DNA of 64,000 nt from an uncultured Tenacibaculum sp. GTDB taxonomy: Bacteria > Bacteroidota > Bacteroidia > Flavobacteriales > Flavobacteriaceae. Location: contig CANLMR010000001.1 of assembly GCA_947492185.1 (NCBI GenBank), positions 1-64,000 of the forward strand, given 5' to 3'. The notes beneath the pieces are model-generated. The model did no database searches. It was not told the DNA's origin and worked only from the letters and a program-made list of their open reading frames with translations. This document shows positions 45,545 to 56,718 of the stretch, piece after piece (the stretch's first letter is position 1; every line of letters begins with the position of its first letter). Made by a program: the position numbers and the translations under genes.

Positions 45545-48500
45545 TTAACGAACTGATTTCGAAAGTGATGGTATTAATCTTAATTTTATATAATCACTTA
45601 TTAATTGTGATTTAATAACTCCTGCACACGTATCTAAAAACCCTCTTAAACTAGCGTCTATATTATCTAAATTGATTTTTATATCTATGTTTATTCCTCC
45701 TAATAAAAACTCTCTTAAATCAAGATCTATAGCATCTAAAACTCTTTGAACCTGTAAGACAATTGAATTTTCTATGTCTCCGCCATCAGGTATTTCTAAT
45801 GTTTTTGGACTTTGACAATGAAGAATTGAGAAGTAAATCTTAATCTGAGCTCTATAATATTTCTTTAAAATCTCATTATCTGGATTCTGCTTAATTGCTT
45901 CTGCAGTACCATTTAAAAGGAATAAAAATGGTTTCTCTATTTCTGAATTTTTACTTCCATTAGAATAATTAGCTAGATCTTTTAAAACAGTAGTATAAAG
46001 ACTTGTAGTTGGATCTATTATTCTATCTACAAATTCACTTGCGAAAATTTTATCGTCGTCTCTAAATAACTTTTGCTCAGCTAATAATATATCTGTTACA
46101 TCATCTTCACAAGTTCTTGTTATGATAAATGGTGTTTCAATAACATCTGTAAATGTATTTGTTCCACAATCACTAATAACCGTCATAGATACTTGAGTGG
46201 TACTTCCGTCAAATTTTGATAAATCTACTGTAATCGTTCTTCTTGTAGTTTGTGGATCTCTTTTTTCATCATTAATAACCCATATATACTCGATACCGGT
46301 TTCAGAAGTGTTGGTTAATGTTAACATTCTAGTTTGTGGATCGAAACTATGTGTAAAACTTGCTTTAGATCTTTCGGTAACATTAATTGTAGCTGAAACA
46401 GATGTTCCTACTAAGTTTACTGTAACTGTTCCTGCTGATGTTAAACCTGAAGCCGCACCAACAAATTCCCATACACCTCTTACTTCATTAAATAATATTC
46501 CATTTCCTTTTAAAATCATTCCGTCTATTTCAGGCTTTACAGTAATTACATGAGGTGTTTTATCTTCTATACAGAAAATTGCATCTGGTATTTCAATGGT
46601 AAAATCTGGGTAAGAAACTGTTACATCTATACTTGCTTGAGCTTCACAACGATTTTTATCTTCTACTATAACATTTACCTTAAATGTATTTACTGAATCT
46701 GGTTCAATTACATATTTAGGTGTGAACATTTCAGCTGCGCTGGTTTGTCCTTCTGACTCCCATTTAACATTTAATGCTTTAGTATCAATTATGTCAGGCG
46801 ATTGAATAGTAAAGTCTCCTACATAGAATAGTTTTTCTTCTTCCCAAACAAAACCTCCAGCTTTTCCTTCTACAATTTCAATTTGTTTTACTTTGTGAAT
46901 AGTAATTCTTGCATTAGTAGGTTGACCATCTTCCATAAACCTAATTAGCCTTTCAAATTCAGTAAACAATGAAGAATCGATAACCAATTCATTACCTTCA
47001 ATCGAAAGTCCAGATATTGGAGCATCTTCAATTGTAATTGCTCCAGCTACATTAGTAAATGAAACTCTTGCTGTAGGTTCATTTTCAACATCTAAACAAT
47101 ATGATGATGTTATAGCTAATTCTGACGGTGTTTCACTATCAAAAATTATAGTTTCAATTGGTATGGTTTTACTACATGGACCTAATGAAACTTCTAATGT
47201 AGGTGTGATAATATTTAAATCATTAATTGGTAACGTATACCTATTTGAAAATTGATTATTTACTGGAGTTTGCTCTACTTTCACTCCATTTCCTAAGAAA
47301 TCAAAGCTGTATGTTACCTCATTAATAAAGTTTGATGTTATAAAAGTATCATCTCCCCAATTTAAAGTAAATATCACATTGGCCTCTGACTTATCATCGT
47401 TATATGTAATTGGTTCTACAGTAACACTTAAGTTAAGATCAGGATATACAATAATTTGACAATCAGTAGGCTCATCATTAACTGTATAATTTATAGTTTT
47501 ACCTAAATAGTTTTTATCAATTTTAGTAACATCTAGTTTTGTTTTGTTATCTATTGGATCAATAAAAATTCCTGATTCAAAATCTTCTGGGATATCAGAT
47601 TTAACTATTCCATCTATTGGTAATTTATTAAATACTAATGGTTCTATAGTTTTACTATTATCTAAACAAACATAACTTACTGGTAAGCTTAAGAATACTG
47701 GTTCTTTTGGCACAATAAAGTTTACTGGTGCACAATCAGAACAACACATGTATGGTAATGAAAAATCTGCTACAACTGTATTTCGTAATGTTTCGTTTTC
47801 ACGAATAGCTTCATTTTCATCAAAGAATAATGGCTTATTTGTTCCTACTACACTAGGATTAAATATTTGGAAGTAAAATTGATCTTTAGGAATTAAGCGA
47901 TCTTTAATTGTAATTCTCATTCCTACAGAACCATCTTTATACATTAATGTACCTTCAGCAGAAACCACATCAGACAATCCTGCTCGTCTCCAAGCTCTAT
48001 TTAAAAATGAAGTGAAATTAATAACAGTATCGCCTAATGTTTTGCCTAAAGGCACTACATCATCATCTAAAAACAAACGACTTTGGAAATCTTTAGAAAC
48101 CAATGTGTTTACAAATGAGAAATTAATAGTTGAACTTTTGTCCCAAAGCTTAATAATTCCTCCATTTTTATAGCTAATTAATTCTTCTTTTTCAAACAGC
48201 GAAATTCTTTTAGTAGGAAAAATTTCATCACGAGTAAGGTCTATACTATCTTCTATAGGTTTTACATCACGAATTAGATCAAAATTATCTTCTTTAGGAT
48301 TTATTATTGTTGTTGGTTGGTTTCTAAAAATAACATCTAATACTACATCGTTAAATGTATTTGAATCGGTAGCATTTTCGGTAACATATACCATTACAAA
48401 TGTTCCTCCTGGAACTACACCTGCTTTATGTTCTAAACCTGGGTGTTGCTTTACAAACTCAGATAATTGAATTTTTTCTAAAATTCTTTCCTTTCTTTTT

Positions 48501-50767
48501 TCAATTTCAGAAAGAAGTGTTTCTAATTTTTTACCCGAACAACAAACAATAGACAATTGATTTATCATCAATCCTAATATTTGTTTTGTAGAAAGTTCTA
48601 ATGCAGTAGCATTATACTTTGCTTGTAGTTTTTTTACTTGTTGACATAAATTATCTATGGTTAATTTATAACTTACTAAAATGCTGTCATTAATATCTCT
48701 AATATTTATTGGAACTTTAGTATCTAAAACATAAGCATGCACTAATGTTTCTGTAATATCATTTAAAATAAATTCTGATAACTCAGGTTCCTTTGTCCAA
48801 ACTTCACTTTCTCTTATTGGAGCCATTTCTTTTTCTAGCTCTACAATAATATCACTTGATGAACCTCCTTTGTTTTTATCAAAAATACCTCCGATAATAA
48901 AGCCTATTGTATCATCTTCTTTAGTAAGATTTTCTCCAATAATGTTTTTCTGATCTGATTTGTATACTATTTCTCGATCGTTAAAGAACTTTTGCTCTTC
49001 ATTAATTGGCTCTTTAATTGAAAACTCTTTTGTTACCAATTCTGTTTTTAATAAAGATTCTCTTGCTGTCATTACATCTGCAGTAAATACTGCAGAATCT
49101 CCTACTTGTCCTTTTACGTTTTTATATTTATCTGCTACTGTATTTACTTTAGGATCTGTTAATTTAAATGCAGAGAATGTTTTACTGACTTCAGATAAAA
49201 TACAGTTCTGTTCTGCCTTCCAGGCATTTAACAACATCTTTAAATCTTCGAATTCACATTCATAATCGTTGATATTTATTGCCTGAGTTGTAGCATTTAT
49301 TGAAAGGGTTTTTACATCAAAACTTAATCCATAATCTTTTTTAAGCTTTTGAATTTTTGCCAATGCTTCTCCATACATTTTACCTTGATGTCCTTCAATT
49401 TGGAAAAAATCGTTTTTATCAATATTATACTCTAAAGGTCTCTGAATTGGCAAAGATTTGTTTAGATTTTTTTTATGGTAACTTAAATTCTCATTTGCTT
49501 TGTAATTTGATGTCTTTTGGAAGTTCCACTTATCTAATAATTCATCCGAAACATTGTAGTAAAAAGGAATTGCCTTATCACTTAAAGTGCTATGCGCCAT
49601 TGATGGTGTAATTTCAATATCATCTGTTCCAGTAGTTCCTATGTAATTATTAGCAATTGAAATTGCTCTCTCTAATAATAAATTAATCTTGTTTAAATTC
49701 TCATCTTCTGTACTTACGATTGGTGAATTATAAAATCGATGTCTTAATTCCGGAATATCTGTAGCTTCTATTTTTCCTAACATTAAGTGCTTTGGAAATG
49801 AACCAATATTAGGACAACAATTCACATTAATATGAAGCAATAATTGTTTTATTTCATTATAAGTATCAATTAAATCTTTCAATGTATCATATCTATATTG
49901 AAAATCTAATGGAACACTAAGTGAACTAAAGCTAAATAAAGATTTTATCTTATTTGTGATTGTAGGTAATCCAAACTTGTTTAAAATTACTTCATAACCT
50001 AAAATTAAATCGGTAGCAATACTTTCATCTTTAACTGCTGAATTATACAATCCTTTTAATGAACTAAATGTTTCAGAGTTATTTTCATTTAACACTACTC
50101 TTTTTGCTTCAACAACAGGTAGAGATTCATTGATTTTATACCAGTCGTGTTGTGTAAAAATATTATCATTAGCAGCTATAGCTTCTAAGTCTTCACAACT
50201 AATCAATAACACTCGTAAATTGTTTATCTGTTCAATTCCCTGGTTATCACAATTTAACTTATTACACAGCGCATCTTCATTTGGATATTGTTCTAAATAC
50301 AATATCACAGCCATTTTTTTGATATCTGTAAACTCAACTAAATTGGTATAAGAACTATCATCATCAGAGTATACTTCCCATAAGTTATATTGATTACCTT
50401 GAGAGTTTAAAAACTTAGAATATCTCACTTCAGAGTCTTCAAATTTTTTAAAAAATCTAAACTTTTTAGATTTTAAATTCTTCTCAATCAAGTCATGAAA
50501 TTGAACTAAATCTCCATCGGTAGTTACTCCAGCTCCTTGAGTTACAATTAAGCTTTCTATTGCAGATTGATCGGCAATAAATTCAGGTGTTAGTTTAAAT
50601 CCACATGCTATTCCAACTCCGCTTAAGGCTATTCTTGATAAACGGTCTTGGTCATCAAAATAATCGATGAAAGCATTTAATTGTTTTGCTGTTAATACCT
50701 GATTGGCATTAAACCTACTATATTCTGTAGTGATGTTTTTCAGTTTAGTTTCTGGTTTAGTTTCCAT
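45545..50767 (-). CDS. Very large eCIS protein with Ig-like repeats, at the tail-fibre position
   Basis: The 1,740-residue protein has no signal peptide. The N-terminal region reads NANQVLTAKQLNAFIDYFDDQDRLSRIALSGVGIACGF and looks like a conserved adapter. A long helical and mixed part (to about 1000) follows. Several Ig/PKD-like beta modules come next (about 1010-1560), with repeated VSFTN, NVIVEDKNRCEAQA and FTHSFDPQTRMLTLTNTSETG patterns. The C-terminal ~170 residues are helical (DLREFLLGGINIDIKINLDNIDAS). I recognise no family. It sits between the Afp12-position and tape-measure genes, where Afp13 (the fibre) lies in Afp/PVC. It may therefore be a receptor-binding or baseplate-decorating protein. 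Confidence 0.75.
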   Translation of the reverse strand: METKPETKLKNITTEYSRFNANQVLTAKQLNAFIDYFDDQDRLSRIALSGVGIACGFKLTPEFIADQSAIESLIVTQGAGVTTDGDLVQFHDLIEKNLKSKKFRFFKKFEDSEVRYSKFLNSQGNQYNLWEVYSDDDSSYTNLVEFTDIKKMAVILYLEQYPNEDALCNKLNCDNQGIEQINNLRVLLISCEDLEAIAANDNIFTQHDWYKINESLPVVEAKRVVLNENNSETFSSLKGLYNSAVKDESIATDLILGYEVILNKFGLPTITNKIKSLFSFSSLSVPLDFQYRYDTLKDLIDTYNEIKQLLLHINVNCCPNIGSFPKHLMLGKIEATDIPELRHRFYNSPIVSTEDENLNKINLLLERAISIANNYIGTTGTDDIEITPSMAHSTLSDKAIPFYYNVSDELLDKWNFQKTSNYKANENLSYHKKNLNKSLPIQRPLEYNIDKNDFFQIEGHQGKMYGEALAKIQKLKKDYGLSFDVKTLSINATTQAININDYECEFEDLKMLLNAWKAEQNCILSEVSKTFSAFKLTDPKVNTVADKYKNVKGQVGDSAVFTADVMTARESLLKTELVTKEFSIKEPINEEQKFFNDREIVYKSDQKNIIGENLTKEDDTIGFIIGGIFDKNKGGSSSDIIVELEKEMAPIRESEVWTKEPELSEFILNDITETLVHAYVLDTKVPINIRDINDSILVSYKLTIDNLCQQVKKLQAKYNATALELSTKQILGLMINQLSIVCCSGKKLETLLSEIEKRKERILEKIQLSEFVKQHPGLEHKAGVVPGGTFVMVYVTENATDSNTFNDVVLDVIFRNQPTTIINPKEDNFDLIRDVKPIEDSIDLTRDEIFPTKRISLFEKEELISYKNGGIIKLWDKSSTINFSFVNTLVSKDFQSRLFLDDDVVPLGKTLGDTVINFTSFLNRAWRRAGLSDVVSAEGTLMYKDGSVGMRITIKDRLIPKDQFYFQIFNPSVVGTNKPLFFDENEAIRENETLRNTVVADFSLPYMCCSDCAPVNFIVPKEPVFLSLPVSYVCLDNSKTIEPLVFNKLPIDGIVKSDIPEDFESGIFIDPIDNKTKLDVTKIDKNYLGKTINYTVNDEPTDCQIIVYPDLNLSVTVEPITYNDDKSEANVIFTLNWGDDTFITSNFINEVTYSFDFLGNGVKVEQTPVNNQFSNRYTLPINDLNIITPTLEVSLGPCSKTIPIETIIFDSETPSELAITSSYCLDVENEPTARVSFTNVAGAITIEDAPISGLSIEGNELVIDSSLFTEFERLIRFMEDGQPTNARITIHKVKQIEIVEGKAGGFVWEEEKLFYVGDFTIQSPDIIDTKALNVKWESEGQTSAAEMFTPKYVIEPDSVNTFKVNVIVEDKNRCEAQASIDVTVSYPDFTIEIPDAIFCIEDKTPHVITVKPEIDGMILKGNGILFNEVRGVWEFVGAASGLTSAGTVTVNLVGTSVSATINVTERSKASFTHSFDPQTRMLTLTNTSETGIEYIWVINDEKRDPQTTRRTITVDLSKFDGSTTQVSMTVISDCGTNTFTDVIETPFIITRTCEDDVTDILLAEQKLFRDDDKIFASEFVDRIIDPTTSLYTTVLKDLANYSNGSKNSEIEKPFLFLLNGTAEAIKQNPDNEILKKYYRAQIKIYFSILHCQSPKTLEIPDGGDIENSIVLQVQRVLDAIDLDLREFLLGGINIDIKINLDNIDASLRGFLDTCAGVIKSQLISDYIKLRLIPSLSKSVR

Positions 50768-50810
50768 ACCCTTTGTATTTTGGCTGTGTTATGAAACACT
50801 ATGATTCTAA

Positions 50811-53531
50811 TTAGTTGTTATTTGTATTCTCTTCTTTATCTTCTTCAATGACTCCTATACTGGATTGTCCTAAAATTACCCTTCCATCTAATGCTTCATC
50901 TTCAGCATTACAATCTGTTAATCTTCCTACTGGATATACTGTGTTTAATTCTTGCATTGCAATCATTAAATTTTCAAGTTCTGGATGAGGTTGCTCTTGT
51001 TCTAACTTGGTTTTTTTGCACAAATATTCTTTATAGGCTTTTTCGAATCTGAAAAGATCATTGTCTTCTGTAATTCCTTTTCTAGCTCCAACCCAACAGA
51101 TTCTTGGAAGTATATGTGCTGGTAATTCTTCACGTATAATATCCTCCATGTATCTTCTAAAATCTGGATTTGAAAAACGATATGTAAATCCTGGGAGTAC
51201 AATACTTACTCTGTATGAATACGGGTCAATTGTACCGCAATCATCACAATTATCTGCACAAATTGGAAGAAATCCTTTATTCGTATTGGTAGTTACATCT
51301 GGTCGTAATAGCATGTGTTCCACCAGAAAAATACCTTCTTCGGTAAATTCCCTTTTCATAAAACTGATGATATAAAGAATAGCCTTTTTTAGATCATTTG
51401 GATCTTCATAATATTTGAATTGTTTAGCAATGATATAATCTGAACTACTCTCTGGTTTTTCAGGATTAATAACATCAAATGAATATTTTACAGGTATACT
51501 TGGATTAGATGGAGTTGATTCGTGAATTTTTAAAAAACCAATTTGAACATCATCTAAATTACTTTTCTCAAAAGCTTTTTCAACTTCTCTCTCAGAAGTT
51601 TGTACAATTTTTAATGCTGCAAAATATAATTCCTCTACAGCAAATGCTACTGTTGGATAGTCTTCTGTAGCCGATAATAAAATGTTTCCATCATTATCTT
51701 TTACTCTCCAACGATATACAGTTTCACCACCACTTTCCAGATCATAAACCTCAACATTAGAATCAATTAAATGTCTTCTTTTTTCATTAGTTACCCCCAT
51801 TAAACGAGCAATTCGTTTTTGAAAACCTGAAATATTTAATGTATTCCATAGATTCTTTTTTGGCTGATTATAGTAGTTAAATGCCAAACCTCTATGTGCG
51901 CTAATTATTTTATAATCTTTTAAAAACGCTTCTTTGTTAGCTAATACAATTTCATCAGTTGCTGTTCCATAAAGAGCTTTCATTAAAAAAGTATATTCAC
52001 CGAAACGTTCTGCAAAACGAGCAATTAAATGATCTAAAATCGAATTTCTTCTTTCTATATTATTATCAAACTGATTTAATAAAAGCTCGGTTAATTCATC
52101 GTCGTTCGATTTTGGATATTCGCTTACTAAATCGTCAAAGTCTTTTATATCTTTTATAGCTTGGGTAAAGAAAGAACGAGTTTCTTGTCCTGAAACAGAT
52201 AACACAGTACTTACTTCTGACAGGTGTTTGAAATATGTTGCTAATATTTGATCGAAAAAAGTTAAGTATCCTTTTAATTGTTTCGCCTTTGCTCTTCTTG
52301 AATTAGTTACATGAATTGATAATCCTTCTTGTCCTATTCCATAAGCATCTGGAAAATCGTTTTGAATAGTTGTGTACTCTTGAGACTCTAAAACAACTCC
52401 TTTAGGTAATGATAATTTTAAATCCTCTTTAGAAATTTCTTGAGCAGCAATTGCATCTTCTTTAATTTGGGCTTTGTATTCATCTACTCGGTCATAATTT
52501 AAATTAAGAGGTAAAAAACCTTTCGTGAAATTGAATGTACTTTTACTACATAATTCAGGTTTTTTGTCTTTATCAATACAAACCACCCATTTGTTTTCTT
52601 GAATAATGGTATCATCGCAAAAGCCAACGGAAATATCTTTAATTAGTTTTACTCCTTCGATATTCATAATGATTTTCATAATATCTGAAAGACGAACTTC
52701 TGTGCGTAGTTCCGCATTTTTCAATTCTTCAGTATCAATAAAACCATTGGTTAAAACTGGTCCTTCAAAAATTTCATCTGTAGTATATTCTTTGTTTTGC
52801 ATTTCTTCCAAAGAATAAAACTGTAATGAAGGAGAAAGGTAATTTTCTATTTGATATAAAATGTTTGCATATACCCACTCTTCATCAACCTCGGTAAACA
52901 CATCAATGTTTGCACAAATAGCAATTGGTTGTGATTCTACTTGTTTTACTTCAATTAAATCCTCACATAAGTTTCGATTACTATGATAAGTGCTTTTAAT
53001 TTTTTTGCTGATTTTAACTTCATCAACATCTTCATCGAAATCAACTAATAAAGAATATAATCCTTTTAATTTAAAATCTTTTTGAAACTCTTCTGAGATA
53101 GTGTTGAATTCTGCATATGAAAGCAAACTGTTTTTACAATCTACATAAACAGTTTTATCATATTTTCGTAACCAGCAGTTTTTAACACCTGGTAAATCGA
53201 TAAATAGTTTTCTATAATCTAACTCATTTACTGGCTTTGAAGGAAAAATTTCAGAAGCTTTATAAAATTGAGTATGTATTGCTTTTTTAGGGTCTTTTGA
53301 TGCTAATAAATTTTCTAACGGAATATCTATTCGCATACCTAAATCGGTAATTGCATAACACAACATTTCTAAGATGGTGATTCCTGGATCGTGTGAGTTA
53401 AAATCGGTCCATAACTTACCTCCTAGTTGCTCTAAATATGCAACACCTTCTTTACGTAAAAAATGAAAATCTAAATCGTTGTTAGACACAACATTTTTTG
53501 GTATAGTAATATGTTGATTTATAGTTGACAT
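50811..53531 (-). CDS. Baseplate wedge protein (Afp12 position, gp7-like)
   Basis: The 906-residue protein begins with a baseplate-J-like segment (LWTDFNSHDPGITILEMLCYAITDLGMRID, about 40-70), as in large eCIS wedge components. The C-terminal part contains EGIFLVEHMLLRPDV, a cysteine-rich PICADNCDDCGTIDPYSYRVSIVLPGFTYRF, and LPAHILPRICWVG. It follows the gp6-like gene with a 13-bp overlap. In Afp the pair Afp11/Afp12 forms the baseplate wedges. The Cys cluster CxxxCxxC may bind a metal, but that is inference. Confidence 0.8.
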   Translation of the reverse strand: MSTINQHITIPKNVVSNNDLDFHFLRKEGVAYLEQLGGKLWTDFNSHDPGITILEMLCYAITDLGMRIDIPLENLLASKDPKKAIHTQFYKASEIFPSKPVNELDYRKLFIDLPGVKNCWLRKYDKTVYVDCKNSLLSYAEFNTISEEFQKDFKLKGLYSLLVDFDEDVDEVKISKKIKSTYHSNRNLCEDLIEVKQVESQPIAICANIDVFTEVDEEWVYANILYQIENYLSPSLQFYSLEEMQNKEYTTDEIFEGPVLTNGFIDTEELKNAELRTEVRLSDIMKIIMNIEGVKLIKDISVGFCDDTIIQENKWVVCIDKDKKPELCSKSTFNFTKGFLPLNLNYDRVDEYKAQIKEDAIAAQEISKEDLKLSLPKGVVLESQEYTTIQNDFPDAYGIGQEGLSIHVTNSRRAKAKQLKGYLTFFDQILATYFKHLSEVSTVLSVSGQETRSFFTQAIKDIKDFDDLVSEYPKSNDDELTELLLNQFDNNIERRNSILDHLIARFAERFGEYTFLMKALYGTATDEIVLANKEAFLKDYKIISAHRGLAFNYYNQPKKNLWNTLNISGFQKRIARLMGVTNEKRRHLIDSNVEVYDLESGGETVYRWRVKDNDGNILLSATEDYPTVAFAVEELYFAALKIVQTSEREVEKAFEKSNLDDVQIGFLKIHESTPSNPSIPVKYSFDVINPEKPESSSDYIIAKQFKYYEDPNDLKKAILYIISFMKREFTEEGIFLVEHMLLRPDVTTNTNKGFLPICADNCDDCGTIDPYSYRVSIVLPGFTYRFSNPDFRRYMEDIIREELPAHILPRICWVGARKGITEDNDLFRFEKAYKEYLCKKTKLEQEQPHPELENLMIAMQELNTVYPVGRLTDCNAEDEALDGRVILGQSSIGVIEEDKEENTNNN

Positions 53532-56500
53532 ACTGGCTCTATAATGGTTTTTGTTCCTTTACATGTTGTTAATACTGTACTTATTGAATGTTCTTTAGCT
53601 GACACTAAAATTGATTTCGGATCGCTTGGTACAATCTTATACACATTGGCATCATCATTCATCGTTACATTTTGTAAATAATCTACATAAGGAAGTTTTT
53701 CTATATAATCTATCAATACACTTTTGTGAAGCATTATTCCAAAAGTTACTTCTTTGGTGTCGTCAAAAGCCCAAGGAGACAAGAACTTTGTAATATCAGT
53801 TTTGAGCTGTTCTTTATAAAAATTCTCATCATATCCCTCGAAAAACTTAACCTCTAAACCAATAGCTACTTCCTCATAATTTGGATTGATAATATTAGCA
53901 TTTACATGAAGTGTATTTAATGCATTAATATGTGCTTTAATTTTATTTAATAAAGCCATACTTACACGTGGTTGATAAATATCAAATACGTTTTTATTTA
54001 CCGTATCTGGTACAACAACCAAAGTAACATCTCCTGCAGAAGTAAAACTTGTATGTGATGTGTGATTCAAACATTTTACTTTATAAATTTCTGTGAATTC
54101 TTGTAAAATGATATTCTCGTAGTCCCAAAGTGTTATAGCTCTGTTTTTATGACGTAAACGTTCACTAATTCTTCTATAAAAATTTTCATCTGTTTCTTCT
54201 GGACTTCCACCAAATGCATTATATGGCTGTGTTATAGATTTTACCTGTGGAATTCTAGTTATCATTTTTTTAATTGTTCCTGCTGGCAACCCATCTTTTA
54301 AATGACTAACTTCATTATTGTTATTTTGAAAACTAGCCAGAACTGCTTGTGCATGAATATCTATCGTCTGACAAACAGCATCAAATGATTTATTCATTTG
54401 AGCTTTTATCCAAACATAACCTTCTGGCAATAATGTATTATCTGATGTTGCTTCTCTTGGTATAGAGAATTTAAAAATTCCAGACTTTAAAAAATTATCT
54501 GTTTCGTTAGTAATAATATTTTCTTCTAAGCTTTTCCATTTATTATTACACAACACAGACCAATGTACTTTTTCAGTTTCATTAAAACTAGGAACTAATG
54601 GATTTTCACTTCCTTCTAATACTTGAATTAATAAAGCAATACTTTGTTGATTTACTACATTTTCAAGTCCGATATACATATGACCTCCTAAACAATATCT
54701 AGGCACCAATAACGTTTGAATAGTATCTTTATCAAAGATGTCTATGATATTTTTTTCTTCTTGTAAATATTTTTTTGTCGCGTAATTTTCTTCACTCTGT
54801 CCAAAAGCATGCTCATGAAATAATTGAATTCTATTTTCTGAAGTAGACCCTTCAGACATAACTAATGATTCTTCTGCTACATAATTCACAGAAACATTGT
54901 CTACAAGTGGTGTATAAGGCTCATTTGGTAAATTTATATCCAGATTTTGAGAACTGACAGCCAAAGCATACAATTTTGGATACAACTCATGTAAGAAAGA
55001 TTGCTCTAGAGATAATTGTAATGGCCCTGCTTTGTCTATTGCATAAGCATTCGCTATATTTTTTGTTGTAATAGTTGAAGAATATACAATCTCTTCATTA
55101 TCTCCATCTACAATTGTATTTCTTTCAAAAAGATTAATTCTTTCGCCATCAGTTTCCTTTCCTTCTCCTCCAGCATGTAAAAGTCTTTTTTCTACCTTGA
55201 AATAATCAAGTCCTGATACAATCAATTTACTATCATTACCCGTTGCATCTTTATCAATTAAGTCTGCATATTCAGTAATAGATTTATATTCTGAAGATTT
55301 CATGTAGGCACTATACCAAGATTTTAAATCTTCAGGTACATTTTTCCAATTTAGATTAACTGTAAATTCAGTCCATTCTTTAGAAAAAGCCTCATCATAA
55401 TTTACAATGAAATTACTTCCAATAATTGGTCGAGTTGTAAATGGATTAAATGGTTTGTTTGGTTTTAAACTTCCGTTATCATTCTCTATACCTACAGATG
55501 TTATTCCTTGTACATCTGTATTGATAATAATTTCATTTAATGTATTTTCAGCTAGTAGTTTGTAAAATTCATATCCTGATTCATTTGATACATCAAATTC
55601 AAAACGAACAATTGGGTGAGTTGTATTGTATTTAGTTAGTAAGAATTCTTGGTTGTAATTCACTAAAGCATCGGCATCATAATCTAATTGAAATGTAAAA
55701 CTGATTTCTTTTTTACTAGTATTAAAATTTCCATTGTTTGCGGCATCAATTAATGTTAGTTCAGGTTGTATCCATTTTTCTTTTCCGCTTCCAAAAAGCG
55801 TAATGTTTTCTATAATATCTGCAACATTTAACACTTTACTATTAAAGTTTTCATTGAATTTAAATGTTATAGTTACAGTACGAAAACCTTCCTCTAGGAA
55901 TAACATTGGTGAAGCTACAGAGAACCCTAAACTCGCATCTGGTAATTCATTAACGTTTTTAGCTGTTGTAGGATATCCAAAAGGATACCAATACGGTTTA
56001 TCTTCTTGTAATGGTTCTTCTAATCCATCTTTTGTTTTAGCATTAGCACTAATTTTAATTTTCTTAAGATCTTCTGTATTATTGTTGTATAACGTTTTTA
56101 ATTGACTTACTATCGTTTTATTTGCAACTAGCTCTTCGTTAGTTTTATAAACCAAAGCATTTCCTAAAGCATCTTTTTTAGCATCTAAAGCAGTGTTATT
56201 TGTTATTTGTTGGTCAGATATTTTTTTGGCTAATTCAAAAATAACATGCGCTTGATCTGCAATAGGTTCTCTTTTATCTACTTGTAAAATTTCTTTGTAA
56301 TAAAAATCTAGATGACGCTTGGTTAGTTGATTAAATCTTTCTTTAGATAATTCTAATAAGTTTAAAAAGCAGATAAACAAAGTTAAATGAGGAGTTAACT
56401 CAGACTCTTTAGACATTTCAGCTAAATTCTTAGCTATTGATTCTTTTAACTTGTCATACTTTCGGGTTCCTCTATATGGAATAGATTCGGTCGTTAACTG

Positions 56501-56710
56501 TTTAAAAAAGTTTTTCCAATTTCCTGAAGCTACTTCATAATTAGTGGTCGGAAAGTAGTTTATATTTTGAGATAAGTTATACGCAAATAAAATCCAATCT
56601 TCAATTGTAAAATCGTGTAATTCGAAATTTTCTGGATCTAAAGCTGGAATATATCGTTGCTCTTGTCCTGTTCCGTTACGGGTTAATATGTTAGGTATGA
56701 TTTTACTCAT
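53519..56710 (-). CDS. Baseplate J/gp6-like wedge protein (Afp11-like)
   Basis: The 1,063-residue protein has the C-terminal signature of eCIS baseplate J proteins: SITQPYNAFGGSPEETDENFYRRISERLRHKNRAITLWDYENIILQEF and GDVTLVVVPD, then the final TFGIMLHKSVLIDYIEKLPYVDYL. Upstream are beta-rich modules (EYNQEFLLTKYNTTHPIVRFEFDVS). The N-terminal region (about 1-160) is helical. It forms the wedge ring around the spike. It is 8 nt downstream of gp25 and overlaps the next gene by 13 bp. Confidence 0.9.
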   Translation of the reverse strand: MSKIIPNILTRNGTGQEQRYIPALDPENFELHDFTIEDWILFAYNLSQNINYFPTTNYEVASGNWKNFFKQLTTESIPYRGTRKYDKLKESIAKNLAEMSKESELTPHLTLFICFLNLLELSKERFNQLTKRHLDFYYKEILQVDKREPIADQAHVIFELAKKISDQQITNNTALDAKKDALGNALVYKTNEELVANKTIVSQLKTLYNNNTEDLKKIKISANAKTKDGLEEPLQEDKPYWYPFGYPTTAKNVNELPDASLGFSVASPMLFLEEGFRTVTITFKFNENFNSKVLNVADIIENITLFGSGKEKWIQPELTLIDAANNGNFNTSKKEISFTFQLDYDADALVNYNQEFLLTKYNTTHPIVRFEFDVSNESGYEFYKLLAENTLNEIIINTDVQGITSVGIENDNGSLKPNKPFNPFTTRPIIGSNFIVNYDEAFSKEWTEFTVNLNWKNVPEDLKSWYSAYMKSSEYKSITEYADLIDKDATGNDSKLIVSGLDYFKVEKRLLHAGGEGKETDGERINLFERNTIVDGDNEEIVYSSTITTKNIANAYAIDKAGPLQLSLEQSFLHELYPKLYALAVSSQNLDINLPNEPYTPLVDNVSVNYVAEESLVMSEGSTSENRIQLFHEHAFGQSEENYATKKYLQEEKNIIDIFDKDTIQTLLVPRYCLGGHMYIGLENVVNQQSIALLIQVLEGSENPLVPSFNETEKVHWSVLCNNKWKSLEENIITNETDNFLKSGIFKFSIPREATSDNTLLPEGYVWIKAQMNKSFDAVCQTIDIHAQAVLASFQNNNNEVSHLKDGLPAGTIKKMITRIPQVKSITQPYNAFGGSPEETDENFYRRISERLRHKNRAITLWDYENIILQEFTEIYKVKCLNHTSHTSFTSAGDVTLVVVPDTVNKNVFDIYQPRVSMALLNKIKAHINALNTLHVNANIINPNYEEVAIGLEVKFFEGYDENFYKEQLKTDITKFLSPWAFDDTKEVTFGIMLHKSVLIDYIEKLPYVDYLQNVTMNDDANVYKIVPSDPKSILVSAKEHSISTVLTTCKGTKTIIEPVCQL

Positions 56711-56718
56711 GATTACTT

